Part shown: positions 17,906-27,399 of the stretch, in pieces
How the letters are laid out: each line of letters opens with the position of its first letter
How positions within the stretch are numbered: position 1 is the first letter of the stretch
Translations under genes and position numbers: made by a program
DNA from: Clostridioides sp. ES-S-0010-02
GTDB taxonomy: Bacteria; Bacillota; Clostridia; Peptostreptococcales; Peptostreptococcaceae
Direction of reading: 5' to 3'
DNA length: 64,000 nucleotides
NCBI GenBank assembly: GCA_020641055.1
Contig: CP067345.1
Coordinates: forward strand, 2,287,317 to 2,351,316
The notes under the pieces: model-generated
The model's database searches: none
Told to the model about the DNA's origin: nothing
What the model saw: the letters and a program-made list of their open reading frames with translations, nothing else

Positions 17906-18571
17906 AAAAAATTAAGATTTAATTATGAATTTGTTAAAATAATTTTATACTTCTTAATTATCAATTAAAATCTCAATAGACATATTATAAATATATATGT
18001 ATATTTATGTATTTCTTTTTTGATATTCTGTTACTCCCTCAAGTTATATCTAAGCAAATTTAATAATATAATCTTTTTACTATAAAAACTTGATAAAAGT
18101 GTTCCCATATATTTTACACATACATTTCATTTTTTCAAAAAAACAATGAAGTTCATATTTGTAAATTTTTTTAATTTCTGTTGAAAGAATTCGAACATTT
18201 GCTTGTTCTGAACTAGAAGCAAATGGAAAACGTAAAACACCTTGCAGAGTAACTGGAGTCTGTTCAGAGTGTTTTTCACTTGAGTACATGTGTTGCAATA
18301 TAGTTGTTACACATATGTCTAGATATAAAGAACGCATAAAAGTGATTTTGGTTGGTACATAGCTAGGATGTTAACATTACATTTTCTTATATTTACTAAT
18401 ATCTCTCCTTACAAAATAGGCATTTCTTGAAGTTATTAAAAAGTCTATAAGTAATTTTACAAATGTTACATGGTATAGTTATAGACATAAAAAAACAGTC
18501 TATATGTTAAAATAAACTGCTCTATAAACTAAAACTTGATATTTTTTTAAATTGAATCTATCTAATTATAT
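17906..18571. other. AT-rich region with unconvincing reading frames
   Basis: An 85-codon minus-strand frame (18080-18337) starts MRSLYLDICV but has no RBS and no recognisable domain. Its base composition is less AT-rich than its surroundings, so it may be a fragment of an old gene. A weak hairpin (TATAGAC/GTCTATA) lies near 18478-18508. No gene is called. Confidence 0.4.
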
Positions 18572-18860
18572 CTATAGGTTCGTAATAACAAGCAATCCTA
18601 AAAATCCTATCGTAAGAATTGTTCCAATCAAAGCTAATGCATTAATAATCGTTTTTATTCTGAATAACTTGTTTTAATTTATTTGCAAATCTGCAGAATA
18701 TGTTGCTACTATCAGTTCTTCTACCATACAACTTGAGAATACATTTATGTAATCTTACTTATGTCACTAATACGCTCATTTTAGAAAGTCTTAGCATAAT
18801 CAACTTTATCTACTTCACCAGATAATTCAATTTTCAATCTTTTAAAACAAATAAGCTATA
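18572..18860 (-). pseudogene. Decayed coding remnant with a C-terminal membrane segment
   Basis: Read on the minus strand, short protein-like stretches follow one another in shifting frames: LKIELSGEVDKVDYAKTF, a stop, NERISDISKIT, a stop, then FCRFANKLKQVIQNKNDY in another frame. At the end, 18727-18572 reads MVEELIVATYSADLQIN, stop, then NKLFRIKTIINALAL and a strongly hydrophobic helix ending LLVITNL. The pattern of interrupted but protein-like sequence suggests a gene broken by stops and frameshifts. Its identity is not recognised. Confidence 0.35.
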
Positions 18861-18906
18861 ATATATCAATTAGAAATATATACTAAGCTATTTTTATATG
18901 TATTAA

Positions 18907-19575
18907 TTAATTTATTATATTATCTTTTTTATCTTTAATTTTAAGAATTATACATATTAATGCAAATATTGAGATATTGGATAATATCAATAGTAAAACT
19001 ATTACTAGAAAGACAACTCTTCTTTCAGGAGAAATCTTTATAAGATTAATAATATAATCGTAAAGTATAAAAAATGATAATAAATTTGCTATCATTGGAA
19101 CACATATATACAATTCTTTTTTACTAATTTTAAAATTAGTACAAGAAATTTTATAAATGTATAATAATATAATTAAAATCAATTTTCCAAAAAAGATAGC
19201 TTCATACCTGTATAAATTTCCACTAAGTAAAATATTCATATTATCTAAATTGTTCATTGAAACTACTAATAGCATACTCAATGCATTTATACCTATTAAC
19301 ACCATCCAATAAAAAAACAAAACCACTAAACATTTATATATATTGACCTTATAATTAGACTTATAAAAAATAAAAGTTATAAGAATACATATCCATATTC
19401 TATCATTAGCTCCTACATTTATATAAAAAGAACCGATAATAAGAAAAATAGAAAATAAGAAAGATATATTTAGTTTCATTAAATTAGTTTTTACTTTACT
19501 TGTATAATCAAAAACTTTCTTGCATGCCCATATCTCTATAATAGAAGAAACAATTGTTATAAACGTGTCTAACAT
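18907..19575 (-). CDS. AgrC-like polytopic membrane protein lacking a kinase domain
   Basis: A 222-residue protein with about six predicted membrane helices and a short charged C-terminal tail (KIKDKKDNIIN). It starts MLDTFITIVSSIIEI and has the helix spacing of the peptide-sensing half of AgrC-type histidine kinases. It stops where the coiled linker, HisKA-like and ATPase domains would begin, and the following 300 bp contain no kinase motif. With the receiverless LytTR gene downstream it may be the remains of an agr-like circuit or a decoy receptor. Function is inferred only. Confidence 0.5.
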   Translation of the reverse strand: MLDTFITIVSSIIEIWACKKVFDYTSKVKTNLMKLNISFLFSIFLIIGSFYINVGANDRIWICILITFIFYKSNYKVNIYKCLVVLFFYWMVLIGINALSMLLVVSMNNLDNMNILLSGNLYRYEAIFFGKLILIILLYIYKISCTNFKISKKELYICVPMIANLLSFFILYDYIINLIKISPERRVVFLVIVLLLILSNISIFALICIILKIKDKKDNIIN

Positions 19576-19933
19576 AATAACTCCCCAAAAATAATTAATT
19601 TATATCTTCACAATAAAATATACCATTAAAAATACATACTAATTATAACATAAAATGGCACTTAAATTTGATATTATCACTTAATGATTTTAATAATAGT
19701 ATAAAATCAACTAACGAAATATTAACCACTAAATTGTTAACATTACAATTAGAAAATATAAAAATTATTTCCTCATTTTATTTTAATTATGCTCAAAAAT
19801 ATAAGTTGACTCTAAGAACAATTAGAAACAATTAAGGAAGTTTGATATGATTAAATAAAATAACGGCTTGAATTAAGGAAAAGTAATGAATTAAAAAATT
19901 ATTTTTAAAGCTAAAAGCATGGAGAACTAAAAT

Positions 19934-19962
19934 AGGTGGTATCATTTAACTTGATACCACTT
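19934..19962. terminator. Hairpin downstream of blaI
   Basis: GGTGGTATCA pairs with TGATACCACT around a TTTAACT loop (about 10-11 bp). On the minus strand it is followed by TATTTTAGTT. It lies about 145 bp after the BlaI-like stop codon. Confidence 0.55.
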
Positions 19963-20105
19963 ACTTTAATTATTAATAGGTATTTTATTGAATTTACGCC
20001 TATTAATCATCAATTTATAAATAGTTGGTAACTTATTAAATAATACCAATATAGATTTTTGTATATATCTATCTATTAAAAACTTAAACATATAAATACA
20101 TATAT

Positions 20106-20483
20106 TTATTCATCCTTTAAATTTTTAAAATGATTTTCAAATAAATCTAATGCATCTTTGTCAATCACTTCATCTTCATGTAATGCTGAAAGTAAACTTT
20201 GTAAAGAATTATCATGTATATTACTTAAAAAATCTTTTGTCTCAACATTCAAATATTCTTTGTGACCAACAACTATCGTATAATGAGTATATCTATCTAT
20301 TTTTTCTGCATTCAAGAAATGCTTTTTAACAAGTCTTGATAAAAGTGTCAATGTTGTTGTTTGTTTCCATCCATATTTTTGTTCCATAGCTTCAATAGTT
20401 TCTTTTGATGTTACTGTATCATTTTTCTCCCAAATAAACTTCATAACTTTTAACTCTGCTTGTGGTATTTTTGAAATTGTCAT
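20106..20483 (-). CDS. BlaI/MecI family repressor (orphan)
   Basis: A 125-residue penicillinase-repressor-type winged helix: ISKIPQAELKVMKFIWEKND (helix 1), GWKQTTTLTLLSRLVKKHFL (recognition helix), and a C-terminal dimerisation half with LSALHEDEVIDKDALDLF. Classical BlaI is cleaved after BlaR1 senses beta-lactam. Neither a BlaR1-type metalloprotease sensor nor a beta-lactamase adjoins it here, so targets elsewhere or autoregulation are likely. RBS GAGGGGCG lies upstream. Confidence 0.85.
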   Translation of the reverse strand: MTISKIPQAELKVMKFIWEKNDTVTSKETIEAMEQKYGWKQTTTLTLLSRLVKKHFLNAEKIDRYTHYTIVVGHKEYLNVETKDFLSNIHDNSLQSLLSALHEDEVIDKDALDLFENHFKNLKDE

Positions 20484-20519
20484 AGCCTTACGCCCCTCTC
20501 AAACTTTTATTAAATTAAT

Positions 20520-20535
20520 ACTATCGCAATATAGT
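20520..20535. promoter_or_regulatory. Candidate BlaI operator
   Basis: ACTATCGCAATATAGT contains inverted arms ACTAT/ATAGT spaced 6 bp, about 37-52 bp upstream of the repressor gene. It resembles the TACTA-type dyads bound by BlaI proteins. Confidence 0.45.
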
Positions 20536-21117
20536 TTTTAAGTCAAAGATTTTGTCGATAATAATATTTTCCAATTTTTTCCATAATTTATTTCTTGCTA
20601 TAATTCTATAACAAATTACATAAGTAATGATTATTCTACATAATAAATTTAAGTACATAAATAAGATATAGATTATCAAAGAAATAAAAATTTAAATTTT
20701 CTTATTGATTCATATATTAGAGACCATATATATCATAGACATGTTTATATTTCCTATTTTTGTAGAGAAATAATTTCAAAAAACTAAAAGTGTATTTGTA
20801 TTTAATTTTTTGGAATATTCTTCTTAAGATTAATTTAGATTTCAATAATATGTCTATTTTTAAGTTAAAGTTTTTTTTAAATCTTTGATTTATTCTATCT
20901 TATTTTAGACAATATAAAATAGTAATTTTCATAAACTGTAACTTAATTTATAATAACTATTCTAATTACTTATCCTCTTAAAATCATATCCTATATTTAA
21001 ATTTAATTTTTCATTATATCAAAATAATTTTCAATTAAATAAAAAAATTACTTACACTAAAATTTTTCTTAATGTATAATCCTAATATAAATAAATTAAA
21101 TTGGGAGGTAAATAAGT
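20536..21117. other. AT-rich intergenic region
   Basis: This is divergent intergenic space between the BlaI-like gene and the plus-strand DUF2798 gene. Apart from AT-rich promoter-like sequence and the RBS GGGAGG just before 21118, nothing structured was recognised. Confidence 0.5.
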
Positions 21118-21591
21118 ATGCCACAAAATAAAAAAGAAAGTTTGATATTCACAGTGCTTATGTGTGCTTTTATGGTATTTTTTATGAGTATCTATAATAT
21201 CTCTTTACATGAAGGTCTTTCATCAGAAACTGTAAAAAATGCTTGGATGGGGTTTCCGCTAGCCTATGTAGTAGGTATGATTTTTGATTGGTTTATTGTT
21301 TCTAAAATTGCTAAAAAAATTGCATTTTGCATTGTAAATCCACAAAGTAAACAAATTGCAAAGGCCATTGTTATATCAAGTTGTATGGTATGTGGGATGG
21401 TTATATGTATGTCTTTATTTGGAGCCATTGAATCAGTTGGTTTCTCTAGCACAACCTTATTTGTATGGGCTGTTAATATACTCAACAACTTTATCATTGC
21501 ATTGCCGTTGCAACTACTAATTGCAGGCCCTTTAGTGAGATTTGTTTTTAGGAGATTATTTCCTGAAGGAACAATTGTAGACTGTTTATAA
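21118..21591 (+). CDS. DUF2798 family membrane protein
   Basis: A 157-residue protein with four membrane helices: about 10-29, 45-62, 78-98 and 112-135. Two related halves each carry the DUF2798 pattern (LMCAFMVFFMSIYNISLHEG...; VISSCMVCGMVICMSLFGAIE...). It acts in the membrane; no activity is known. A strong RBS (TTGGGAGG) precedes the ATG, and it is one of the few plus-strand genes in the chromosomal part. Confidence 0.8.
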   Translation: MPQNKKESLIFTVLMCAFMVFFMSIYNISLHEGLSSETVKNAWMGFPLAYVVGMIFDWFIVSKIAKKIAFCIVNPQSKQIAKAIVISSCMVCGMVICMSLFGAIESVGFSSTTLFVWAVNILNNFIIALPLQLLIAGPLVRFVFRRLFPEGTIVDCL

Positions 21592-21675
21592 TTCACAAAA
21601 CTACATAAAACTTTATACTATAAGTATGTTTATCCTAAAGCAAACTACTACACTATACAATAATTTTTAATTAAT

Positions 21676-21709
21676 GGCAAAATAAATTTATTACCAAATT
21701 TATTTTGCC
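21676..21709 (+). terminator. Hairpin downstream of the DUF2798 gene
   Basis: GGCAAAATAAATTT and its exact complement form a 14-bp stem with a 6-nt loop, 85 bp after the stop codon. The T-tract is weak, so termination is probable rather than certain. Confidence 0.5.
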
Positions 21710-22180
21710 AGCAAATTTATTCTTAATCGTATTTTAGATTTATGAAATACTATTCAAATTCATTTAATTTATTTACATCTAATTTTTCATCTTTTCTATT
21801 TATTAAAACTGAAATTAAAATCTTAAGTTAAATTTTATGTATGTTCTTTATAAATCTTTTTATTTCAAATTTTTGATATTTCTTTTGCTAACATTTTATA
21901 AAATTTACATTTATCTCTTTTTTAACCATCAAAAGATATTATTTTATAGATAATTTATTAATATAATTTCTGTTCTTAATAATTGTTCTAGTAATATTTC
22001 TTATTTTTCACATTCTCTTCAAGGTCACTCATTCCAATGTATTTTTTACTTTGTATAATCAAGTGAAGATTTTATTGTATAGTAGATTTCCAGTACTTCT
22101 ATACTTCCACCCTTCTAAAAATAAAGTATACTTATCATAATCGATCAGTACTAGTTAATCAATAATATAGGAGGATGTTG
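21710..22180. other. AT-rich region with no called gene
   Basis: No open frame with an RBS was found. The T-rich stretches and scattered stops look like non-coding or strongly decayed DNA. Confidence 0.45.
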
Positions 22181-22264
22181 TATGATCAAATTAAATACTT
22201 TTATGAATGTTTTAATAGGTACTTTCAATAATTCTGAACAACATGAGGGATTACAAAATAGATG
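22181..22264 (+). pseudogene. Short gene fragment with intact RBS
   Basis: AGGAGG sits 7 nt before an ATG opening MIKLNTFMNVLIGTFNNSEQ, which stops after 27 residues. In the next frame, the sequence after the stop reads DYKIDDSNGKTNFVYNYM and stops again. A good start followed by protein-like sequence in a shifted frame suggests the 5' end of a degraded gene. The IGTFNNSEQ motif is faintly like the GxFDNxEQ start of CpcT-type proteins, but I do not rely on that. Confidence 0.4.
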
Positions 22265-22420
22265 ACTCAAATGGAAAAACAAACTTTGTATATAATTATA
22301 TGTAAAAGAAAATAATAAGTTTTTATAAGCAAACAGGTATGTGTTCAAGCAATAGTATATGCCTATTTTGATTTGATGAATATAGAATAAAAGGTATTGA
22401 ATTTATAGTAAAAACAAAAC

Positions 22421-22454
22421 AGAAGGTAACAACTAATTATAGTTGCTACCCTCT
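22421..22454 (-). terminator. Terminator of the LRR cell wall protein
   Basis: On the minus strand AGAGGGTAGCAACT pairs with AGTTGTTACCTTCT (with G-T pairs) and is followed by GTTTTGTTTTT. It starts 4 bp after the stop codon. Confidence 0.88.
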
Positions 22455-22457
22455 AAT

Positions 22458-24857
22458 CTACTTAACTATTTTTTCTATTTCCTCAAAAGCTTTCTCATTT
22501 CCATTCCCACCAATTTGAGTTATATTTTTAAATTTCTTATTCTTAATTAACTCTTTTTGACTATTATCTAATCCACTTCCAACTAAGACTACTGGAGATT
22601 CAGTTTTACCTGCAAGTACTCCTACTGATAAAGCATCTACTAAATCATCTTGTTTATTCATTCCATTCTTAGCTACATATAAGTCATTAAGTATCTCTTT
22701 GCTATAGAAATGATTTATTACTTTTGAATTAGTTTCTGTTCTATCAGAACCCGCTATTTTAGTTACAGATGGTAATGTATTACTCACTTCTTTAGTATTA
22801 AATAAAGATTCTCCACCTATTACATATGACTTTGATATGTCTTTATTAGCTATTAAGTCTTTTATATCTTTCATATCATCATTTTGATTGGTAAGAAGAA
22901 TTGGCATTTCCTCTTTTGCTGATATAGCTCCCATGCTTACTGCATCAGCTAGTCCTTTTTCTCCATTAACCACTACCACTTTTGACAACTTGGAGTTTTT
23001 ATCTAATTCTTTTGCAAGTTTTATTGATGTTTCGTATCTATCATTTCCAGATATCCTAATTACATTTAATCCCTTTGTCTTTAAATCAGATACTACTTTT
23101 TCACCTACAGACTTTAATCCACCTACTATATACACATTTTTTACTTCTAATCTATTTATTTCTTTTTCTGTTAACTTATTTAAGTTATTATTTTGAGTAA
23201 GTAGTATTGGTGCATCTTTTGACTTAGCAAATGGTGTTGCTGATAAAGCATCTGATATACTAGAATCATTTATTAATACTATATTATCAGCTTTTCTCCA
23301 ACCTTTTTGGCTTATCTTCACAGAGGTATCATTTCTATCTGTACCTGTTATTTTTTCCTTAGATAGTATTGTATTAAAGTCCTCTTTACTTGAAGTTCCA
23401 CCAGAAGAACCACTTGAGCCCGTTGATTCTTTTTTATAAGTTGCTATAAAGTCAATACTATCATTAAAAACTAATCTACTTACCTGTTCTGATGTATATA
23501 CTTTTTCATCTTTGTTATTTCTCCAACCACTGAATTCATAGTTTTCTCTTTGAGGATTAGCTTGAATTTCATTCATACTTGAATTGTCTAATATCTCTTT
23601 TTCATTAATTATACTCCCATCATAATCTATATATCTAATTCTACATTTTACTAATTTATCTACTGATATATTTACGTCCATATATTGTGTGTCATCTACT
23701 GGACCATACTTATATTGCAAACTATAATTTACATTACTTGGAAAATCAGAAGCATTCTTCCATGTTAAAAGACCAGTTGATGTGTCATAATTTCGTGGAT
23801 ATAATTCTTTTAATTTTAAATTTTCTTTTCCTATGTCCACAACTATGTTTTCACCTATTTTTATAATACTTTTTTCTATATATTGGCTACTACACTCTAG
23901 TGAATTTAATTCTTTATTTTTACTGATATCTATTTTAGTTAAACTATTATTACCACAAAGTAAAGAACGTAAATTTATATTTGTAGACACATTTAAATCT
24001 TGTAATTTATTCTTAGCACACCCTAAGTACTCAAGATTTACAAGCCCTTTTATGTTTAATTCTCTTAGATTATTACCTGAACAGCTTAAATTTTTTAAAA
24101 TAACATTATTACTTAAGTTGAGAGATTCAAGTTTATTGTTAGTACAATTTAAAGATTGTAATTTTGGATTATGGCTTAAATCTATACTTTTTAAATTGTT
24201 ATTAAGAAATTGCAAACTTTCTAAATTTTTATTATTACTTAAATTTATTTCTGTTAATTCATTACTCGTAAAAAATAAACTTACCAAGTTTTTATTATTT
24301 TTAAGGTCTAAACTGGTTAATTTATTTGCATCACAATTTAATTCATTAATAAGACTATTATTTTTTAAATCTATATTTAATATCTTATTTCCACTAATGT
24401 CTATATACTTTAATTTTATATTTTCACTTAAATCTATATTTTCTAAATTGTTTGAACTACAATCAAGTTTTTCTAGACTTTTAAAATTTTCTATTCCATC
24501 TAAGTTATCTATTTTTTTTGGATTAGGAACATCTGGATTTTTATGTAAATTTAATTCTAAACAATTCTCAATTTTATTTAAATCGCTTTTATATATCTTG
24601 TAATTATCTTTTGATGCAATTTCATTTGTTGTTGGATCGTTTCTGTTTTCCAATACCATTTCTACAATATCTCTTCTAAAAGAATCATCTGGAAAACTAC
24701 TTGTTATATCTAATTCATTCATATTCTTTCTATTATTATATTGAATATCACTATCAATACCTAAATCTAATGCATTTGCTACAAAACCAGCTTTACTCAT
24801 TATCAATATTAGACTAGAAACTATTAATAATGATTTTACATATTTCTTAAAACTCAT
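22458..24857 (-). CDS. Cell wall protein: leucine-rich repeats plus three CWB2 domains
   Basis: A 799-residue secreted protein. A signal peptide (1-29, hydrophobic LLIVSSLILIMSK, cleavage near VANA) is followed by about eleven internalin-like leucine-rich repeats of about 21 residues (roughly 95-330, e.g. LKSIDLSHNPKLQSLNCTNN), a beta region, and a Listeria-Bacteroides-type repeat (about 405-475, GWRNNKDEKVYTSEQV). Three CWB2 modules end it (about 490-799), with ITGTDRNDTSVKI, ISGNDRYETSIKL and IAGSDRTETNSKV. CWB2 anchors C. difficile Cwp proteins non-covalently to the wall polysaccharide PSII. LRRs suggest a binding or adhesion role. The locus resembles a known cwp region, but I do not assign a number. 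Confidence 0.92.
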   Translation of the reverse strand: MSFKKYVKSLLIVSSLILIMSKAGFVANALDLGIDSDIQYNNRKNMNELDITSSFPDDSFRRDIVEMVLENRNDPTTNEIASKDNYKIYKSDLNKIENCLELNLHKNPDVPNPKKIDNLDGIENFKSLEKLDCSSNNLENIDLSENIKLKYIDISGNKILNIDLKNNSLINELNCDANKLTSLDLKNNKNLVSLFFTSNELTEINLSNNKNLESLQFLNNNLKSIDLSHNPKLQSLNCTNNKLESLNLSNNVILKNLSCSGNNLRELNIKGLVNLEYLGCAKNKLQDLNVSTNINLRSLLCGNNSLTKIDISKNKELNSLECSSQYIEKSIIKIGENIVVDIGKENLKLKELYPRNYDTSTGLLTWKNASDFPSNVNYSLQYKYGPVDDTQYMDVNISVDKLVKCRIRYIDYDGSIINEKEILDNSSMNEIQANPQRENYEFSGWRNNKDEKVYTSEQVSRLVFNDSIDFIATYKKESTGSSGSSGGTSSKEDFNTILSKEKITGTDRNDTSVKISQKGWRKADNIVLINDSSISDALSATPFAKSKDAPILLTQNNNLNKLTEKEINRLEVKNVYIVGGLKSVGEKVVSDLKTKGLNVIRISGNDRYETSIKLAKELDKNSKLSKVVVVNGEKGLADAVSMGAISAKEEMPILLTNQNDDMKDIKDLIANKDISKSYVIGGESLFNTKEVSNTLPSVTKIAGSDRTETNSKVINHFYSKEILNDLYVAKNGMNKQDDLVDALSVGVLAGKTESPVVLVGSGLDNSQKELIKNKKFKNITQIGGNGNEKAFEEIEKIVK

Positions 24858-25125
24858 AATATACCCCCATATATTAATAATAGTATTATCTAAATAGTAT
24901 CATATTTATAGCCTTAAATAAACATCAAGGTCACCTTAAATATAATATCTATATTGAAATAAAATAAAAGAATATTTTTGTTTATAAAAATTTAGTACAA
25001 TAAATTTATTAAAAAACATATAGGATATTAAGACAAGGACATTAACCTGTATTTTTCTTTTACAAAGTTTCTGCTTTGTACATTGTTGACTATAGGTCAT
25101 CATCATATATTGAAGTGAATTTTTC

Positions 25126-25324
25126 TCATATAGCCTTACTTGTTTCTTTGAATTTTGTTCCAAATTCCTCCCCCATAACATACATATTTTCTGTTTGATA
25201 TGGTTTATAATCTTTTACAATTACTACCACATGGCTTTCCTTTAATCTTTTATAATATAATTCTATTATCTTTGCTAATAGTTTATCTTCTCCACAATAA
25301 ACTATTATTGAAATAGTAACTCCT
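25126..25324 (-). pseudogene. Gene remnant without a start codon
   Basis: A minus-strand frame reads TISIIVYCGEDKLLAKIIE, then HVVVIVKDYKPYQTENMYV and MGEEFGTKFKETSKAI before a stop, and continues in frame through further stops (EKFTSIYDDDL, STMYKAETL). It is clearly protein-like but has no ATG, GTG or TTG start and is broken downstream. An AAGGAG lies just upstream. An overlapping frame at 24936-25181 is a shadow of it. Family not recognised. Confidence 0.4.
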
Positions 25325-25510
25325 TAAAATAAATAAAGTATAAAGAGTTATTACTAATCCCTATATACCTTATACTTATAGCTTTAGTATTAAATTTTAT
25401 AATTTTTAAGCAAATGATGCATACTTTAAATCAATTTTAAAAGTTATTAAATAATTAAAAAAGTCATTATAAACTTAAAATCATATTTATTATATATATT
25501 TAGATCCTAA

Positions 25511-26722
25511 CTAATCAATCCATTCATCTTTTCTTCTATAGTATTGTTTAGGAAATTCATAGCTTGAAAACATTACTGGAGATAGAGAATATGAGTAACT
25601 ACCTGCATTATTAATTGAAATCACATCTCCTATAACTGCCTTTTTTAATTTAACATTATTAGCTAACACATCTAATGATGTACAAAGATTTCCAACTATT
25701 GTTACATATTCTTCTTCTTCTGAACTACTTAATACTGAAAAATAAAATGCATGATTTGATGTATATAATGGTTCTTGCCCTTCTAATTCTACACCACAAG
25801 TTACTTTCTCAATTAAATTAGAAATAATAGGTCTCATAAATCCATTAAGACCATTTCTTACAACAAGATACTTTATCCCTCTTGATACCTTAATATCGAC
25901 AATTTTAGTATAGTAATTACCTGATGTGCAAACTACAAAACGACCTGATTCAATAAAGAGTCTAGCCTTTAATGTATTTGCATTAGTAGAAACAATCTTT
26001 TCAGTTAATATTGAAAGCTTTTTAAGATTAACTGGACTTTCTTTAAGATTGTCATATACTACTCCAATACCACTACCAAAATTTATAAATTCAATATTTA
26101 TATGTTCACTTTTATTTAAATTTAGTGCTATGAGAAAACATTTTTCATAATAACATCCTAACTTTTCAAAATCTAACACTTGAGATTTAATATGTATATG
26201 AATTCCAACCACAGATATATAGTTACAAAGATTTAGTATTTTAAAAACATTATCTATATCTTCTATATCAATACCAAACTTGCTTGATATAGAGCTATCA
26301 TCATCCATAGTAAAAGCAGGATTTATTCTTATGCCTATTTTAATTTTTTTATTTTGTTTTTCTGATATTTTATTTATAAGTTCTATTTCTGTTATACTAT
26401 CTGCAATAATTATACACTTATCTAAAACAGCTTCTAGCTCCTCTTCTAGCTTTCCTGGTGCAGAATAGTAAATATTATCTCTATCCACTCCACATTCTTT
26501 TGAAATCAATACTTCTTTCATGGATGCTGCATCTGTTCCAAACCCTTGTTTAGCAATGCTTTTTACAATTTTATTATATGGATTTGTTTTGATGGAATAT
26601 AAAAAATCAAAACCTAAAATACTATTTTTTAACTCCATACACCTTTCGATTATATTAATCTCATCATATATATAACATGGTGCATGTTCTTTTATAAAAC
26701 TATATTCTTGATTTAAATACAT
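25511..26722 (-). CDS. Type III PLP-dependent decarboxylase (diaminopimelate/ornithine decarboxylase-like)
   Basis: A 403-residue enzyme of the alanine-racemase-fold decarboxylases. The PLP lysine lies in YSIKTNPYNKIV (about K45), followed by GTDAASMKEV, YSAPGK, IGIRINPAF with KFGID, HIHIKSQV, FGSGIGV, LFIESGRFVV and VGNLCTSLDVLANN with the partner-subunit cysteine. C-terminal GSYSYSLSPVMFSS resembles the substrate-binding segment of LysA. It is not next to other lysine genes and has no lysine riboswitch, so it may serve a specialised metabolite or polyamine pathway. The gene is monocistronic. Confidence 0.82.
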   Translation of the reverse strand: MYLNQEYSFIKEHAPCYIYDEINIIERCMELKNSILGFDFLYSIKTNPYNKIVKSIAKQGFGTDAASMKEVLISKECGVDRDNIYYSAPGKLEEELEAVLDKCIIIADSITEIELINKISEKQNKKIKIGIRINPAFTMDDDSSISSKFGIDIEDIDNVFKILNLCNYISVVGIHIHIKSQVLDFEKLGCYYEKCFLIALNLNKSEHINIEFINFGSGIGVVYDNLKESPVNLKKLSILTEKIVSTNANTLKARLFIESGRFVVCTSGNYYTKIVDIKVSRGIKYLVVRNGLNGFMRPIISNLIEKVTCGVELEGQEPLYTSNHAFYFSVLSSSEEEEYVTIVGNLCTSLDVLANNVKLKKAVIGDVISINNAGSYSYSLSPVMFSSYEFPKQYYRRKDEWID

Positions 26723-27091
26723 ATTTTATACCTCCAAAGTTATAGATGATTTTATTAATTAAGTTCCTATACTGTTTATAATATATTTTACTATAGATTG
26801 GTATAGTTAACTATATACATATGCTTAAAGTATGCATTTCAAGTATTTTATATAGTAAACATTCAATAGTAATATTTATAAGTTTTTATGCCATAAATTC
26901 ATCTATCTAATAAAAAAATATAACTTAAAATTATTATATTGAATATATTTTATATCCAATCTTAATTGTTTTTGCCTAATTTTTTGAATGATTTATTTCA
27001 ACTTTATTACAGATTAAAAAAGTGTATTGTTGTTAATGTATTCTCGTAGTATCCTAAATTTATATGAAACTTTAAAATTGTGAGGTTATAT
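26723..27091. other. Divergent intergenic region
   Basis: The region lies between the decarboxylase (minus) and a small plus-strand membrane gene. It is AT-rich, with several overlapping repeats of the type TATACTGTTTATA and GGTATAGTTAACTATA near 26770-26820 that could be regulator sites. No riboswitch was recognised. Confidence 0.4.
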
Positions 27092-27271
27092 ATGAAATTT
27101 TTAATGGTCTTTTTAGCATATTTTTTAATGTATATTTTACTGGTACGTATTGGAAAAAGAATTAATAAGATATATCCATACAAAAATCATATTTTTACAT
27201 GGATGATTTTAATTTTATTAGCATTCTACATAGTTACTAATATTGCTAGTTTTCTAAAATCACTTCTTTAG
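27092..27271 (+). CDS. Small two-helix membrane protein
   Basis: A 59-residue product starting MKFLMVFLAYFLMYILLV. I prefer the ATG at 27092 to the GTG at 27080 because GTGAGG sits 7 nt upstream of the ATG. Two membrane helices (about 2-18 and 35-55) are separated by a basic loop (RIGKRINKIYPYKN). No family recognised. Confidence 0.6.
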   Translation: MKFLMVFLAYFLMYILLVRIGKRINKIYPYKNHIFTWMILILLAFYIVTNIASFLKSLL

Positions 27272-27399
27272 GCTGTTGGTTTTAAACTACTAAATGAAAT
27301 GAAACTCATTTTATAGAATATATATTTAAAAAGTTTTTATAAAATTTAAATATTACTATATCATTAAACATTATTTTAAAATAATATGGAGGTGTTAAT

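Noticed and set aside
18080-18337. 85-codon minus-strand ORF as a gene
   Set aside because: No RBS, no domain, and surrounded by decayed sequence. Treated as a possible fragment.
21264-21596. 110-codon minus-strand ORF
   Set aside because: It is antisense to the DUF2798 gene, which has the RBS and a family match.
22151-22348. 65-codon minus-strand ORF
   Set aside because: It is the shadow of the plus-strand frame at 22181, which has the RBS.
23833-24603. 256-codon plus-strand ORF
   Set aside because: It arises from the periodic leucine-rich repeats on the other strand; Leu/Phe/Lys-rich with no RBS.
24936-25181. 81-codon minus-strand ORF
   Set aside because: It is out of frame with the more protein-like remnant at 25126-25324 and its downstream continuation, and has low-complexity composition.
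25511-26900. Lysine riboswitch upstream of the decarboxylase
   Set aside because: No L-box core motifs are visible in the leader.
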